Positions 18,287 through 27,741 of a stretch of 64,000 nucleotides of DNA are shown one piece after another; the first letter of the stretch is position 1; every line of letters begins with the position of its first letter. Source of the stretch: Bradyrhizobium oropedii (GTDB lineage: Bacteria > Pseudomonadota > Alphaproteobacteria > Rhizobiales > Xanthobacteraceae); contig NZ_JACMYO010000001.1 of the NCBI RefSeq assembly GCF_020889685.1, forward strand, positions 1-64,000, read 5' to 3'. A model generated the notes under the pieces. It was not told the DNA's origin. It ran no database searches and saw only the letters and a list, made by a program, of their open reading frames with translations. The translations under genes were made by a program, and so were the position numbers.

Positions 18287-19687
18287 ATGGCGTTCAATGG
18301 TATCTCGATCGTATTCGCGCGTTGCCTGTCCTTGCTGCAATTGCTCTTCAGGCTCGATCGGGGGCTGCCCCCGGCCAATCGTCGATTGGTGGTCGATGGT
18401 CTCGCCGGTGCTCTCGCGATCGGCCTCGTGGCGACAACTCCGGTCGCCGCGCAGGACAAGCCGAGTTCGGTGGGACTTGGCGTCTTTACATTCACGTCCG
18501 GCCCCGCCGCGGCCTATGGCATGCCCGGCAAGAACGCCGCCGATCTCATGATCGACGAGATCAATGCCAAGGGCGGGATCGGAGGCGTATCGGTCACCGC
18601 GACCTATGTCGACGAGGCCCAGGGCGCGCAAGGCGTGATCGCGGAATATCGCCGGCTGGCGGGCGATGCAAAGAATCAGGTGATGGTCGCTGCTCTGTCG
18701 AGCGCGACCTGCCTCGCGCTGGCTCCGATCGCCGAGCAGCTTGAGGTCCCGACCGTGGGCTGGAACTGCGATACTCATCAGTTGCTCATGGACGGCAAGA
18801 GCAAGTACGTGTTCCGTCCCAACGGCAACACGGTGCCTGAGTTCATCGCCTACGCAATCTATCTTCTGGATCGCAAGCCGGACGTGAAGACGGTGGCGAT
18901 CATCAATCCGGACTATGCGTTCGGCCATGACGCGGCCAAGATCTTCACCGCAGCGCTGAAGGCGTTGAAGCCGGATATCCAGATCGTCGCCGAACTCTAT
19001 CCGAAGCTCGGCTCGCCGAACTACCAGACCGAGATTTCCCGCCTCACGACTGCGCGTCCGGACGTCGTCTTCTCCAACCTCTGGGGCGCCGACCTCGAGA
19101 ATTTCGTCCGGCAGGCTACGCCGCGGGGGCTTTTCACCTCCAGTCAGGTGATCCTCGCGCTCGGCGAGACCGTCCTGCAGCGCGTGCCGTTGCCTGACGG
19201 GGTGATCGTCGGTGTTCTCGGCGACGGCTGGTGGATGTCGCCGGACGCCAAGGCCAATCCCGAGACGGTGAAGTTCGCCGAGGCATACAAGTCGCGCTTC
19301 GGCGAGTACCCGGTGTTCCCGTCCATCAAGATGGCCAATACGCTGATCTATGTGAAAGCCGCCTACGAGGCTGCGATGCAGAAGAACGGCGCAAAGTGGC
19401 CGACGCGCGCCGAACTCGCGGACGCCATGAAGGGCAGCAAGGTCACGACCCTGACCGGGACCGTGCAGACGCGAGCCGACAACGACGGTCTCGTCGACCA
19501 GATCGTCGGCGTCACCGTGAAGACATCGGCCCAGCCATTCCCCGCGATCGGCGACATGGTGCGCTACAAGGGCGACAGCCTGCTGCCGCAGGCCGGTCAG
19601 GATCCGCTGGCGTGGATTTCGACGCTCAAGCCCGAGTTTGCGAAGGGCCTTCCGAAGCCCGGGAGCTACAAGATAGGCGAACGATAG
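18287..19687 (+). CDS. ABC transporter substrate-binding protein, LivK-like
   Basis: 466 residues with a long leader; the hydrophobic signal (about residues 36-58) ends near TTPVAAQ. The rest is a Peripla_BP_6 (branched-chain amino acid type) receptor with GPAAAYGMPGKNAADLMIDE and the second-lobe region VAIINPDYAFGHDAAKIF. It binds a solute in the periplasm for the permease and ATPase genes downstream. Together with the catabolic genes, an aromatic acid or amide is a likelier ligand than an amino acid; this is inferred. Confidence 0.85.
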   Translation: MAFNGISIVFARCLSLLQLLFRLDRGLPPANRRLVVDGLAGALAIGLVATTPVAAQDKPSSVGLGVFTFTSGPAAAYGMPGKNAADLMIDEINAKGGIGGVSVTATYVDEAQGAQGVIAEYRRLAGDAKNQVMVAALSSATCLALAPIAEQLEVPTVGWNCDTHQLLMDGKSKYVFRPNGNTVPEFIAYAIYLLDRKPDVKTVAIINPDYAFGHDAAKIFTAALKALKPDIQIVAELYPKLGSPNYQTEISRLTTARPDVVFSNLWGADLENFVRQATPRGLFTSSQVILALGETVLQRVPLPDGVIVGVLGDGWWMSPDAKANPETVKFAEAYKSRFGEYPVFPSIKMANTLIYVKAAYEAAMQKNGAKWPTRAELADAMKGSKVTTLTGTVQTRADNDGLVDQIVGVTVKTSAQPFPAIGDMVRYKGDSLLPQAGQDPLAWISTLKPEFAKGLPKPGSYKIGER

Positions 19688-19722
19688 CGTCCAATCGAAA
19701 CCGACCACGCAGGCGCAGGTCA

Positions 19723-20622
19723 ATGTCGAATGCAATCATCCCCTTGCTGCTGGACAGCCTGGCCAGCGCCGCGTTGATCTTCTTCGCGGCGGTTGGCCTG
19801 ACGCTCGTCTTCAGCGTGTTGCGCGTCCTCAACGTCGCTCACGGCAGCCTTTACTCGATCGGCGGCTATGTCGCGGCTTCAGTCTGCCTGTTCATCGCGA
19901 GCCGGCAGCTCAATCCCTATTTGTCGTTCGTTGCGTTGCTGTTCAGCGCAGTTTTCGTGGCCGCGATACTTGGTCCACTGATCGAGCGCAGCCTGGTCCG
20001 CTGGACCTACGGCAAGTCCGAAGCGGTCCAGATCCTGATCACGTTCGGGCTGTTCCTGATCCTCGAGGACCTCCAGCGCCTGGTCTTCGGCGTGCAATCC
20101 CTGTACGAGGACTCGCCGATGCGGTTGCTCGGCACGTCGAGCATCGGTGGCGTCGTCTATCTAAACTACCAGATCCTGCTTGTCGCGATGGCGGTTCTCG
20201 TCGTTGTCGGCCTGCGGCTTTTGATCAACCACACGCGGCTTGGGCGCCTGATCACGGCCGTCGTGACTGACCGCGAAATGGCGCAGTCGATCGGCATCGA
20301 TACCAACCGGATATTCATCCTGGCGTTCTCGCTCGGCGTGTTCCTTGCGGCGCTGGGAGGGGCTCTGGCGACGCCGACGTCGGGCATCGCGCCGGGGCTC
20401 GGAGCCGATACCATGGTCCTCGCCTTCGCGGTGGCGGCGATCGGCGGGCTCGGACAGATCGAGGGAGCTGCGGTGGCCTCGTTGATCGTTGGTTTCGCGC
20501 GCGTGCTCGCGATCTATCTCGTGCCCTCGCTGGATGCGGTTGCGCCCTATGCGGCGATGCTTGCCGTGCTTCTGATCCGCCCCTACGGCCTGTTCGGATC
20601 GGTCACGGCGCGGAGGATATGA
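19723..20622 (+). CDS. ABC transporter permease, LivH-like
   Basis: 299 residues with about eight hydrophobic segments. The family-typical N-terminal FAAVGLTLVFSVLRVLNVAHGS and the C-terminal VAAIGGLGQIEGAAV loop, which contacts the ATPase, are both visible. It is the first inner-membrane subunit of the importer. The ATG at 19723 is 35 bp after the binding protein; its stop overlaps the next permease start. Confidence 0.87.
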   Translation: MSNAIIPLLLDSLASAALIFFAAVGLTLVFSVLRVLNVAHGSLYSIGGYVAASVCLFIASRQLNPYLSFVALLFSAVFVAAILGPLIERSLVRWTYGKSEAVQILITFGLFLILEDLQRLVFGVQSLYEDSPMRLLGTSSIGGVVYLNYQILLVAMAVLVVVGLRLLINHTRLGRLITAVVTDREMAQSIGIDTNRIFILAFSLGVFLAALGGALATPTSGIAPGLGADTMVLAFAVAAIGGLGQIEGAAVASLIVGFARVLAIYLVPSLDAVAPYAAMLAVLLIRPYGLFGSVTARRI

Positions 20623-21545
20623 TGCGGATCATTCTGGCCGCTGCTGCGGTAGTCATGCTCGCTGCGCTGGCTTTCGCCGCGCCCTGGCTTCAATTCGTTC
20701 TGACGCTTGCGATCGCCAAGGGTTTTGCGGCGCTCGGTGTCGCAGTGTTGCTACGCGCCGGGTTGATCTCGATCGGCCATGCGATGTTCTTCGCAGCCAG
20801 CGCCTATGGCGCGGCCTTCCTTGCGCGCGCCGGCATCAACGATCTCGGGTTGCTCCTGATCCTCTCGGTGCTGGTCTCTGCACTGATCGGCGCGATCGCC
20901 GGATCGTTCCTTGTCCGCTATCGCGCGATCTTCTTCGCCATGTTGAACCTCGCCGTCTCCATGGTGTTCTACGCGCTGTGCGCCAAACTCTACGGCGTCA
21001 CCGGCGGAACGGACGGACTGCCGGTCCCGATTCCCGCGGTTTTCGGTATTGTGTTCGCTGAGCCGGTGTTCAAGAGCATCCTGTTCTATCTCAGTCTGAC
21101 GCTGATGGTGCTCGTCGGTCTCGCCGTCCATCGGTATCTCGATAGTCCACTGGGGCATGCGCTGTCTGCTGTCCACAGCAACGAAATCCGGCTTGAATAT
21201 CTGGGCATCCCGGTCTGGGCGGTTCTGCTGATCGCCTACACCATCTCCGCGGCGCTCGCGGGTCTTGGCGGTTCAATCGCCGGTTTTGCGATCGGCCGCG
21301 TGGTTCCTGACTTCGCATTCTGGACCGCATCGGGGCATCTCGTGCTGATTGCCGTGCTCGGTGGCATTGGCGGCGTGCCAGGTGCGTTCATCGGAGCGCT
21401 ATTCCTCGAATTGCTGCACAGCGCGGCCGTAACCGTGACGGATGCCTGGAATATGTTCGTGGGCATCACGCTGATCGTCGTGATCATGTTCATGCCGCAG
21501 GGCATCTACGGATTGTTTGAGCGCAAGGAGGCTCAGAGCTCATGA
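20619..21545 (+). CDS. ABC transporter permease, LivM-like
   Basis: 308 residues with multiple membrane segments, LISIGHAMFFAASAYGAAFL near the start and the coupling motif VLGGIGGVPGAFIGA near residue 245. It pairs with the LivH-like subunit. The start overlaps the previous stop, and the stop overlaps the next ATG (ATGA), so the permease and ATPase genes are translationally coupled. Confidence 0.87.
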   Translation: MMRIILAAAAVVMLAALAFAAPWLQFVLTLAIAKGFAALGVAVLLRAGLISIGHAMFFAASAYGAAFLARAGINDLGLLLILSVLVSALIGAIAGSFLVRYRAIFFAMLNLAVSMVFYALCAKLYGVTGGTDGLPVPIPAVFGIVFAEPVFKSILFYLSLTLMVLVGLAVHRYLDSPLGHALSAVHSNEIRLEYLGIPVWAVLLIAYTISAALAGLGGSIAGFAIGRVVPDFAFWTASGHLVLIAVLGGIGGVPGAFIGALFLELLHSAAVTVTDAWNMFVGITLIVVIMFMPQGIYGLFERKEAQSS

Positions 21546-22288
21546 GCCGTCCCATCCTGGAGGCCAAGAACCTTCGCGTCGCATTCAACGGGGTCAAAGC
21601 GGCCGACGGGGCAAGCATCGCTATCCACGACGGCGAGTTCCTCGCCATCATCGGTCCGAACGGATCGGGAAAGACGACGCTGCTCAACATCTGCACAGGC
21701 TATATTCGCCCGATTTCAGGCAGCGTTCTGCTCGACGGCAACGACATCACCCGGATGTCGCCGCGCGCTATTGCCCGACGCGGGGTCGCACGCGCCTTCC
21801 AGATCCCGCAACTCTTCTCCGCGCAGCGCGTGATCGACAACATGATGCTGGCGCTTGCCGCGAAAGACGGGCTGTGGACCGTGATCCGGCCACTTGAAAC
21901 GGCGGAACGGCGCGACGAGGCAAAGGCCTTGCTCGAACTGGTCGGGCTCGACGGCGACACCGATCGGATCAGCAGTACGCTGCCCGAAGGTCATCGCAAG
22001 CTGCTCGACATCGCGGTTGCACTGGCGCTCAAGCCGCGGCTCCTTTTGCTGGATGAGCCGACCAGCGGCGTGAGTGCGCTGGAGCGCTTCCCACTGATGG
22101 AGGCGTTGATGAGCGCGCTGCGCCAGCGCCGTATCACTGCGCTTTTCGTCGAGCACGACATGGACGTGGTTGCACGCTATGCAAGCCGTGTCCTGGTGTG
22201 GAACGCCGGAAATATCATGGCCGAAGGGCGGCCCGACGAGGTGTTTGGCAACGCGCAAGTCCGCGAACGCGTCGTGGGAGTGGCCTGA
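21542..22288 (+). CDS. ABC transporter ATPase, LivG-like
   Basis: 248 residues with Walker A GPNGSGKTT, Walker B LLLLDEPTSGV and H-loop VEHDMDVV. The signature loop reads LPEGHRKLLDI instead of the canonical LSGGQ, a divergence worth noting though similar loops occur in LivG proteins. It forms a heterodimer with the LivF-like subunit encoded next, with a TGATG overlap. Confidence 0.86.
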   Translation: MSRPILEAKNLRVAFNGVKAADGASIAIHDGEFLAIIGPNGSGKTTLLNICTGYIRPISGSVLLDGNDITRMSPRAIARRGVARAFQIPQLFSAQRVIDNMMLALAAKDGLWTVIRPLETAERRDEAKALLELVGLDGDTDRISSTLPEGHRKLLDIAVALALKPRLLLLDEPTSGVSALERFPLMEALMSALRQRRITALFVEHDMDVVARYASRVLVWNAGNIMAEGRPDEVFGNAQVRERVVGVA

Positions 22289-22980
22289 TGCTGAGTGTCG
22301 ACAAGGTCAGCGTCTCGATCGAAGGCGTGCGTGTGCTACGCAAGGTCAGCTGCGACATCGTCGCGCGAAAGACGACGGTGTTGATTGGCCGCAATGGTGC
22401 CGGCAAGACAACGACGCTTCGCGCGATCATGGGGCTCATCCCGCGCGACGAGGGCTCGATCCGCCTCGATTCCGACGATCTCGGCAGGATGCCGGCCCAT
22501 ACCCGCGCCCGGGCCGGCATAGGATATGCCCCGGAAGATCGCCGACTGATACCGGAGCTGAGCGTCGAGGAGAACATCCGTCTTCCGGCCCTGGCGCTCA
22601 ACCTCGACAAGGCGGAAATTGCTCGCAGGCTGGACGAAATCTATATGCTGCTGCCGGAATTGCATGTGATGCGGTCCCGACCTGCGGGCGGTGTTTCCGG
22701 CGGGCAGGGCAAGATGGTTGCGTTGGGCCGTGCGCTGACGGTGGCACGCAAGGTCCTGTTGCTCGATGAACCGTTCCAGGGCCTGGCGCCGGCCCTCGCG
22801 CTCGAATATGCGCGGACGCTCGGCGAACTGCGCAAGCACCGGCCCGAACTCGCCTTGCTGATCACGGAATCCTCGCCGGTTCTGCTCGACCGCGTTGCCG
22901 ATCGCACGTTGCAGATCGAGCGTGGCGAGATTCTCGTTCCGTCCACCAAGGATGACAAAGCCCATGTTCATGAAGTTTGA
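22288..22980 (+). CDS. ABC transporter ATPase, LivF-like
   Basis: 230 residues from the ATG overlapping the livG-like stop. Walker A is GRNGAGKTT, the signature is VSGGQGKMVALGRAL, and Walker B is VLLLDEPFQGLAP. The LivF-typical PEDRRLIPELSVEENI is present. The C-terminus overlaps the next gene by 17 bp. Confidence 0.87.
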   Translation: MLSVDKVSVSIEGVRVLRKVSCDIVARKTTVLIGRNGAGKTTTLRAIMGLIPRDEGSIRLDSDDLGRMPAHTRARAGIGYAPEDRRLIPELSVEENIRLPALALNLDKAEIARRLDEIYMLLPELHVMRSRPAGGVSGGQGKMVALGRALTVARKVLLLDEPFQGLAPALALEYARTLGELRKHRPELALLITESSPVLLDRVADRTLQIERGEILVPSTKDDKAHVHEV

Positions 22981-23647
22981 CCGCATCGCGAAGGATCGGA
23001 CCGATCACGTCGGCGTCGAAATCGAATCGCTTGTGATCGCCGGTTGGGCGGGCAGGGACAGCGCGGCGATCGAGCACCATATCGAGGAGCTCGCCGCGCT
23101 CGGAATTCCGCGCCCGTCGACGACGCCGCTCTACTACCGTGTCGCAGCCCAGACACTGACGCAGGCGGATCGCCTGACGGTGTTAGGTCCGGACAGTTCC
23201 GGGGAGGTCGAGCCCGTGGTGGTCGCGATGGCCGATGGACTCTGGATCGGAATCGGATCTGACCATACCGATCGCAAGGCGGAAGCTACAGGAATCGCAC
23301 TTTCCAAGCAGCTTTGCGGCAAACCGATCGGCGGGCAGCTCTGGTGCTACGCTGATGTCGAACCGCACTGGGATGAATTGGTCCTTCGTTCCTGGGCGAC
23401 GATCGACGGCAAGCGGGTTCTCTATCAGGACAGCCCTGTCTCGTCGCTCAGAACGCCGCGCGATCTCATTCGTCGCTACGCAAGCACCGATCTACTCCTT
23501 GCCGGGACCTTGATGTTCTGCGGGACGCCGGGTGCGATCGGCGGAATTCGCCCGGGGACACGCTTTGAAATGGAGCTGAGCGATCCGGTTCTCAAACGCT
23601 CCCTGACCCACAGTTACGATATAGACGTTTTGCCGGTTGTCTCGTGA
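22964..23647 (+). CDS. DUF2848-family protein
   Basis: 227 residues. It matches the DUF2848 family, a fumarylacetoacetate-hydrolase-like fold seen in catabolic operons: WIGIGSDHTDRKAEA, LWCYADVEPHWDEL and the C-terminal TLMFCGTPGAIGGI, which in FAH-like enzymes lies near the metal site. Function unknown. It lies between the importer and an amidase, so a hydrolytic step on the imported compound is plausible. Confidence 0.72.
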   Translation: MFMKFDRIAKDRTDHVGVEIESLVIAGWAGRDSAAIEHHIEELAALGIPRPSTTPLYYRVAAQTLTQADRLTVLGPDSSGEVEPVVVAMADGLWIGIGSDHTDRKAEATGIALSKQLCGKPIGGQLWCYADVEPHWDELVLRSWATIDGKRVLYQDSPVSSLRTPRDLIRRYASTDLLLAGTLMFCGTPGAIGGIRPGTRFEMELSDPVLKRSLTHSYDIDVLPVVS

Positions 23648-23676
23648 CCGCCACCTCCGGCGAGGAGCTTCGACGA

Positions 23677-24978
23677 ATGAGGTCAGAATCCGATCAATCC
23701 CAACCCACCGCCGCGGTACGATTGGAGGCCGCGCTCGCGAGCTCATCGGGTGCCGAGTGTACCTTCACCGCCTTGTTCGCTGAGAGTGCCCGCTGCGAGG
23801 CTGAAGCTGCCGATCGGCGCGCTGTCGCCGGGACCACACGCGGCCCGCTCGACGGTCGCATTGTCTCGGTCAAGGCACTCTTCGACGTCGCAGGCTCCGT
23901 AACGAGCTCGGGGTCCGCTGTACTACGCGCCTTGCCCCCTGCCGCCGAAGACGCCCTGGTCGTGAAGCGCTTGCGCGCCGCGGGAGCCGTGATCATCGGC
24001 AAGACCCAGATGACCGAGTTTGCCTTTTCCGCGTTGGGCACGAACCCGAACGATGGGGTGCCGGCTAACCCCCGGGACCGCCGCCGCGTTCCGGGAGGGT
24101 CATCGTCGGGGGCTGTCGTCTCGGTCATCGACGGCATGGCGGAAATCGGCATTGGGAGCGACACGGGAGGGTCGATCCGAATTCCGGCGGCGCTGTCGGG
24201 CGCAACCGGCTTCAAGCCGACCAGCGGGTTCGTGCCGACCGCCGGCGCGTTCTCGTTGTCGTCCAGCCTCGATACCATCGGGCCGATTGCCTTGAGCGTC
24301 GCGGACTGCTTCGTCGCCGATCAGGTGCTGTCGGGTGGAGACGTGGTGCCGCGGCCGCAGGCTGCCTCTCCCTACACCTTTCGTCTCACGGTCGCTCGCG
24401 GACGCCTGTTTGACGGCTGCGAGCCGGAAGTGCTTGGCGCATTCGAGAATGCCATAGAGCGGCTTCGATCAGGTGGCTTGCAGATCGAAGATGGATCGAT
24501 CGAACCTGCTCTCGATCGCATTGCCGAGATCGACAGGATCGGCACTTTTCCGTCGATCGAGGTCGGCGCTACGCTGCGCAGTCTCGGGGTATCGAGCTTG
24601 GATGGGGTCGATCCGAAAACCCGGGCTCGTATCGAGGCGGGCGCCGGCATCCTCGCCGTCGATTATGTGCGCATGGTGCGGCTCCGGCACGCCGCAATCC
24701 AGGCTTTTGAACAGTCCTTCGGCAATGATGAGATTTTCATTCTGCCAACGACGCCAATCCGTGCGCCGCTTCTGTCGGCGGTCAGGGAGGATAGCGCCTT
24801 CCACAAATTCAACGGACTGGTGCTTCGCAATCCCCGCATCGCCAACATGCTCGATTGCCCGTCGATCTCGATGCCGTTGCCGGTCGGCGGCCTGCCCGTC
24901 GGCCTGATGCTGATCGGCCGCAGGAATGCCGACCGGCGCTTGCTGGAGATCGCTTCCTGCATCGAGGCACTGTTGTGA
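23677..24978 (+). CDS. Amidase-signature family amidase
   Basis: 433 residues from an ATG preceded by GAGGAG at 23662-23667; a GTG at 23644 overlapping the previous stop is the alternative. The Ser-cisSer-Lys triad is in place: the Lys in VSVKALFDVAG, and serines in PGGSSSGAVVSV and GSDTGGSIRIPAAL. Such enzymes hydrolyse amides or carbamoyl groups. It is the last gene of the operon and is followed by a hairpin. The presence of an amidase with an aromatic monooxygenase suggests breakdown of an aromatic amide or urethane. Confidence 0.85.
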   Translation: MRSESDQSQPTAAVRLEAALASSSGAECTFTALFAESARCEAEAADRRAVAGTTRGPLDGRIVSVKALFDVAGSVTSSGSAVLRALPPAAEDALVVKRLRAAGAVIIGKTQMTEFAFSALGTNPNDGVPANPRDRRRVPGGSSSGAVVSVIDGMAEIGIGSDTGGSIRIPAALSGATGFKPTSGFVPTAGAFSLSSSLDTIGPIALSVADCFVADQVLSGGDVVPRPQAASPYTFRLTVARGRLFDGCEPEVLGAFENAIERLRSGGLQIEDGSIEPALDRIAEIDRIGTFPSIEVGATLRSLGVSSLDGVDPKTRARIEAGAGILAVDYVRMVRLRHAAIQAFEQSFGNDEIFILPTTPIRAPLLSAVREDSAFHKFNGLVLRNPRIANMLDCPSISMPLPVGGLPVGLMLIGRRNADRRLLEIASCIEALL

Positions 24979-24993
24979 CTGGGATTGCTATCC

Positions 24994-25017
24994 AGGTGCG
25001 AGCACAGACTCGCACCT
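24994..25017 (+). terminator. Hairpin terminator of the catabolic operon
   Basis: AGGTGCGAG and CTCGCACCT form a perfect 9-bp stem with a 6-base loop, 16 bp after the amidase stop. No long U-tract follows. Confidence 0.5.
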
Positions 25018-25118
25018 AATTGACGATGAGCCAGCCAACCATCATAGCCCGGAATTCGGCAACAGCCGCAATTTAGAAGGGATGACGTGGCATGTGCCGC
25101 CCCGCGAGGCGAGCGGTC

Positions 25119-25245
25119 TTCGCTGATTCAGAGCCATGCGCGGGAGATTCGCGACGGCCAGACCGTCATGATGCGCGAGATCGACGTTCCGATCCGGGGC
25201 AAGGGCTGCCATTGGGGCGGCTTTCGAACCGTCTATGCGCTGTAG
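25119..25245 (+). pseudogene. Remnant of a chemotaxis-receptor C-terminus
   Basis: An in-frame tail of about 40 codons ends in GKGCHWGGFRTVYAL and a stop. From memory, this resembles the extreme C-terminus of rhizobial methyl-accepting chemotaxis proteins (R-HWGGFR-Y). No upstream MCP body is present, so it is a decayed fragment. The rest of 24979-25357 is empty apart from the hairpin. Confidence 0.4.
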
Positions 25246-25357
25246 CGCGGCGTGTTCGCGCATCTTGGGTGGGGTGGAAGACGGGCGCCCTTGCAAGGTC
25301 GGCGCCGCATGACCAGAATACATCCGGCCGCCGCTTAGTATCTGAACAGAGCCGGGT

Positions 25358-26356
25358 GTGGGTATGACTGCAGGCGATTTGCAAATCGCTGACCGCCTCT
25401 TCGGAACGCAGCATCGTCTCGTTTCGAGCAGCGATAAGGACGAAGTCGTCGACGCCTGCGCGCGGGCGCTCCGCCCGCACCGTCTGACCATTGCGGAAAA
25501 GCACGCGAAGCTTTCGACGCATTTGGATCATCTTCCGTTGGGCCCTTTTTCGGTCAGTCGATTGCGCTATGGCTGCGACGTCACGGTCGCGCCCGCGGTC
25601 CCGGAGGAGGACAATTTCCTCATCACTCTCCCCGTCGCCGGCAAGGCGCGCTTCAGTTACGGTTCTGATGCCGCGGAGGTCCGGCCCAAGTGCGGCGCGG
25701 TCGCAAGTGCTCATCGCGCTTTCCGCTTCGAGATCAACGGAGCATTCGACCAGATCATCGTGAGGCTCGATAGTCGTCGCGTAGAGGCCGTCTGCGCCAG
25801 TCTCGTCGGTTCCGTGAGGCCCCAGGCCGTGCATTTCAAGCTGTCGCTCGGAGAAACGCCCGCGTTTTGGACCAGCCTGCTCGAGACCGCGGCGAACCTC
25901 GCGTTGCTTGGCGCGACGAAGAACCATCCTCGGCTGTTTGATCAGTTCGAAGAGTTGGTGATCGAGTCCCTTCTGCTCAGCCAGGCGAACAATTTCAGCG
26001 CCGCGATCCATGCCGAGCCCCGGCAGCCGCCTCCGGCGCGGATACGACGTGCGATGGACTACATGCGGGACCATCTCTCCGAGCCGGTTTGCCTCAGCGA
26101 GGTGGCTCGACGGAGCGGCATGAGTCTCCGCGGCCTCCAAGCGGGATTCCAACGCTATGTGGGATCGCCGCCGGGGCGATGGCTGCGGTCGGAGCGACTG
26201 GACATGGTTCACGCGGTCCTGTCGAGCGCCGAGCCGGGGACGCTGAACGTCACGGACGTCGCCATGCAGTGTGGATTTGTTCATCTCGGCGAATTCGCGA
26301 CACAGTACAGGGCGCGCTTCGGCAAGCGTCCCTCCGACGTGCTCGCGAAGCGCTGA
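25358..26356 (+). CDS. AraC-family regulator with AraC-binding-like N-domain
   Basis: 332 residues (GTG at 25358 or ATG at 25364). The N-terminal ligand domain is followed by a C-terminal double HTH with LSEVARRSGMSLRGLQAGFQ and VTDVAMQCGFVHLGEFATQY. From memory it resembles regulators of aromatic-oxygenase operons in this group. Its likely target is the alpha/beta hydrolase gene 181 bp downstream on the same strand, or the operon upstream; neither is proven. Confidence 0.85.
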   Translation: MGMTAGDLQIADRLFGTQHRLVSSSDKDEVVDACARALRPHRLTIAEKHAKLSTHLDHLPLGPFSVSRLRYGCDVTVAPAVPEEDNFLITLPVAGKARFSYGSDAAEVRPKCGAVASAHRAFRFEINGAFDQIIVRLDSRRVEAVCASLVGSVRPQAVHFKLSLGETPAFWTSLLETAANLALLGATKNHPRLFDQFEELVIESLLLSQANNFSAAIHAEPRQPPPARIRRAMDYMRDHLSEPVCLSEVARRSGMSLRGLQAGFQRYVGSPPGRWLRSERLDMVHAVLSSAEPGTLNVTDVAMQCGFVHLGEFATQYRARFGKRPSDVLAKR

Positions 26357-26537
26357 TCCGCGCCCACGCTTCCGTCGACCCCGGGGGCGTCAAGCCCGGA
26401 CCTCGACGCTCTATATGCATTTTTCCGATGGTCGGCTTCGCCCGGCCGATAGCGCCGGACCTTCTCTTTCATAAGATTGGCTGCGGTCTGGGTTGGACAC
26501 CGTTCCAATGCCATCATGCCGACGGAAGGAGAGAAAA

Positions 26538-27260
26538 ATGCGTTTCGTTTTGGTGCACGGAGCTTGGCACTACGGAGAACTGTGGAATTCCGTCCGGAGC
26601 CATCTCGAGGAGGCCGGACATGAGGTGCACACGCCGACCGCGGGTGGACTCGGAGCGAACGACGACAAGCATGTCGATCTCCGCGGTGCTTCCGCCCCGA
26701 TCATCGAGTACATCAAGAGCCGCGACCTCCGTGACTATGTGCTCGTCGGACACAGCTGGGGCGGCTACCTGATTTCGCGCATCGCGATCGAACTGCCCGA
26801 GCGCGTTCGCCGGCTCGTCTATTTCGCCGCCTTTGTCCCTGCTCAAGGCCGCGCACTCGTGGACGAGATCCCGCCGCATCTGCACGACGCCCTCAGGGCC
26901 AGCGCCGCGGAACGGAAGGACGGATCCGTAGTTCTGCCGTTTCCGGTATGGCGCGACGCCTTCTTCAACGACGGGACAACGGAACATGCACGGCAGATCT
27001 ACGACGTCCTGAGGCCGCAGCCGTTCGGCGCGTTCACGGACAAAGCGGACATGACCGGCTGGGACAAGGTGCCCCCCGCGTTCAGCTACTTGGCGCCGAA
27101 CGAGGACAACGACATTACGCAAGGAGAGTGGGGCCGACATCCACGTCTTTCCAACCGGCTAGGCGTCTTCCGGCTCATTGGCATGGAGGGCAGCCACGAG
27201 GTCCTCCTGACGAACCCCGAACTTACGGCAAGGAAGTTCATCGAAGCCGGACGCGATTGA
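26538..27260 (+). CDS. Alpha/beta hydrolase (EstC/salicylate-esterase-like)
   Basis: 240 residues; AAGGAGAG lies 6 bp before the ATG. It opens with MRFVLVHGAWHYGELW, the oxyanion-hole HGAWH of the family. The nucleophile elbow is VGHSWGGYL, and the C-terminal MEGSHEVLLTNPE supplies the His. Proteins of this group hydrolyse small esters. It is monocistronic, after the AraC gene. The next 480 bp hold only a dispersed repeat. Confidence 0.84.
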   Translation: MRFVLVHGAWHYGELWNSVRSHLEEAGHEVHTPTAGGLGANDDKHVDLRGASAPIIEYIKSRDLRDYVLVGHSWGGYLISRIAIELPERVRRLVYFAAFVPAQGRALVDEIPPHLHDALRASAAERKDGSVVLPFPVWRDAFFNDGTTEHARQIYDVLRPQPFGAFTDKADMTGWDKVPPAFSYLAPNEDNDITQGEWGRHPRLSNRLGVFRLIGMEGSHEVLLTNPELTARKFIEAGRD

Positions 27261-27484
27261 CGTTGATGGTTTGCGGAGGACGACGGCCCGGCTTTCTCCG
27301 TCGATAGCCAGGGCCTCCGGTCCTGTTATTTCTCGGGTTGAACGATGCGAGGACGCAAGGGAGCGACCTCACCAGGACTATTGTCCACCACGAAGAGACG
27401 GCGCGAAATTTGCCGAGCTTCGGTCCCGGTCATGAGAGAAACCAGGGCGCGGTGCCTCTGGCTGTTGGTCCGAAGTGTCTCCGA

Positions 27485-27582
27485 GCCAACCACCGATTAA
27501 CCACCGAAACCTCGTGAACAAACAGCGACAAAGGTAGTCAATCCGGATCGAGCTTTATTGTTTTGTTGATTTTTTAGTCGCT
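27485..27582 (+). repeat. Dispersed repeat, copy B
   Basis: Second copy of the block at 8025-8125, in the same orientation. Its inverted arms have decayed (GATTAACCACCG versus AGGTAGTCAATC), while the T-rich end is kept. No gene is supported in 27261-27741. Confidence 0.6.
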
Positions 27583-27741
27583 TTGACCTCTCAGAAGGCC
27601 GATGTGGCCAAGCGACGTCGCGGCATGGAGCCGGCGATGCGACGGTCGATCGACATCATGATCAAGTTGCGGCCCTAGGACGGTCGCGCGGCGATTGGAG
27701 TGGGGAGGGGCTGGGCCTCTCCCCACCGTCGTGGCCATGGT

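Noticed and set aside
17795..19735. 646-codon open frame on the minus strand
   Set aside because: It runs antisense through the cupin and substrate-binding protein genes; the composition is Arg/His/Leu-rich without any motif.
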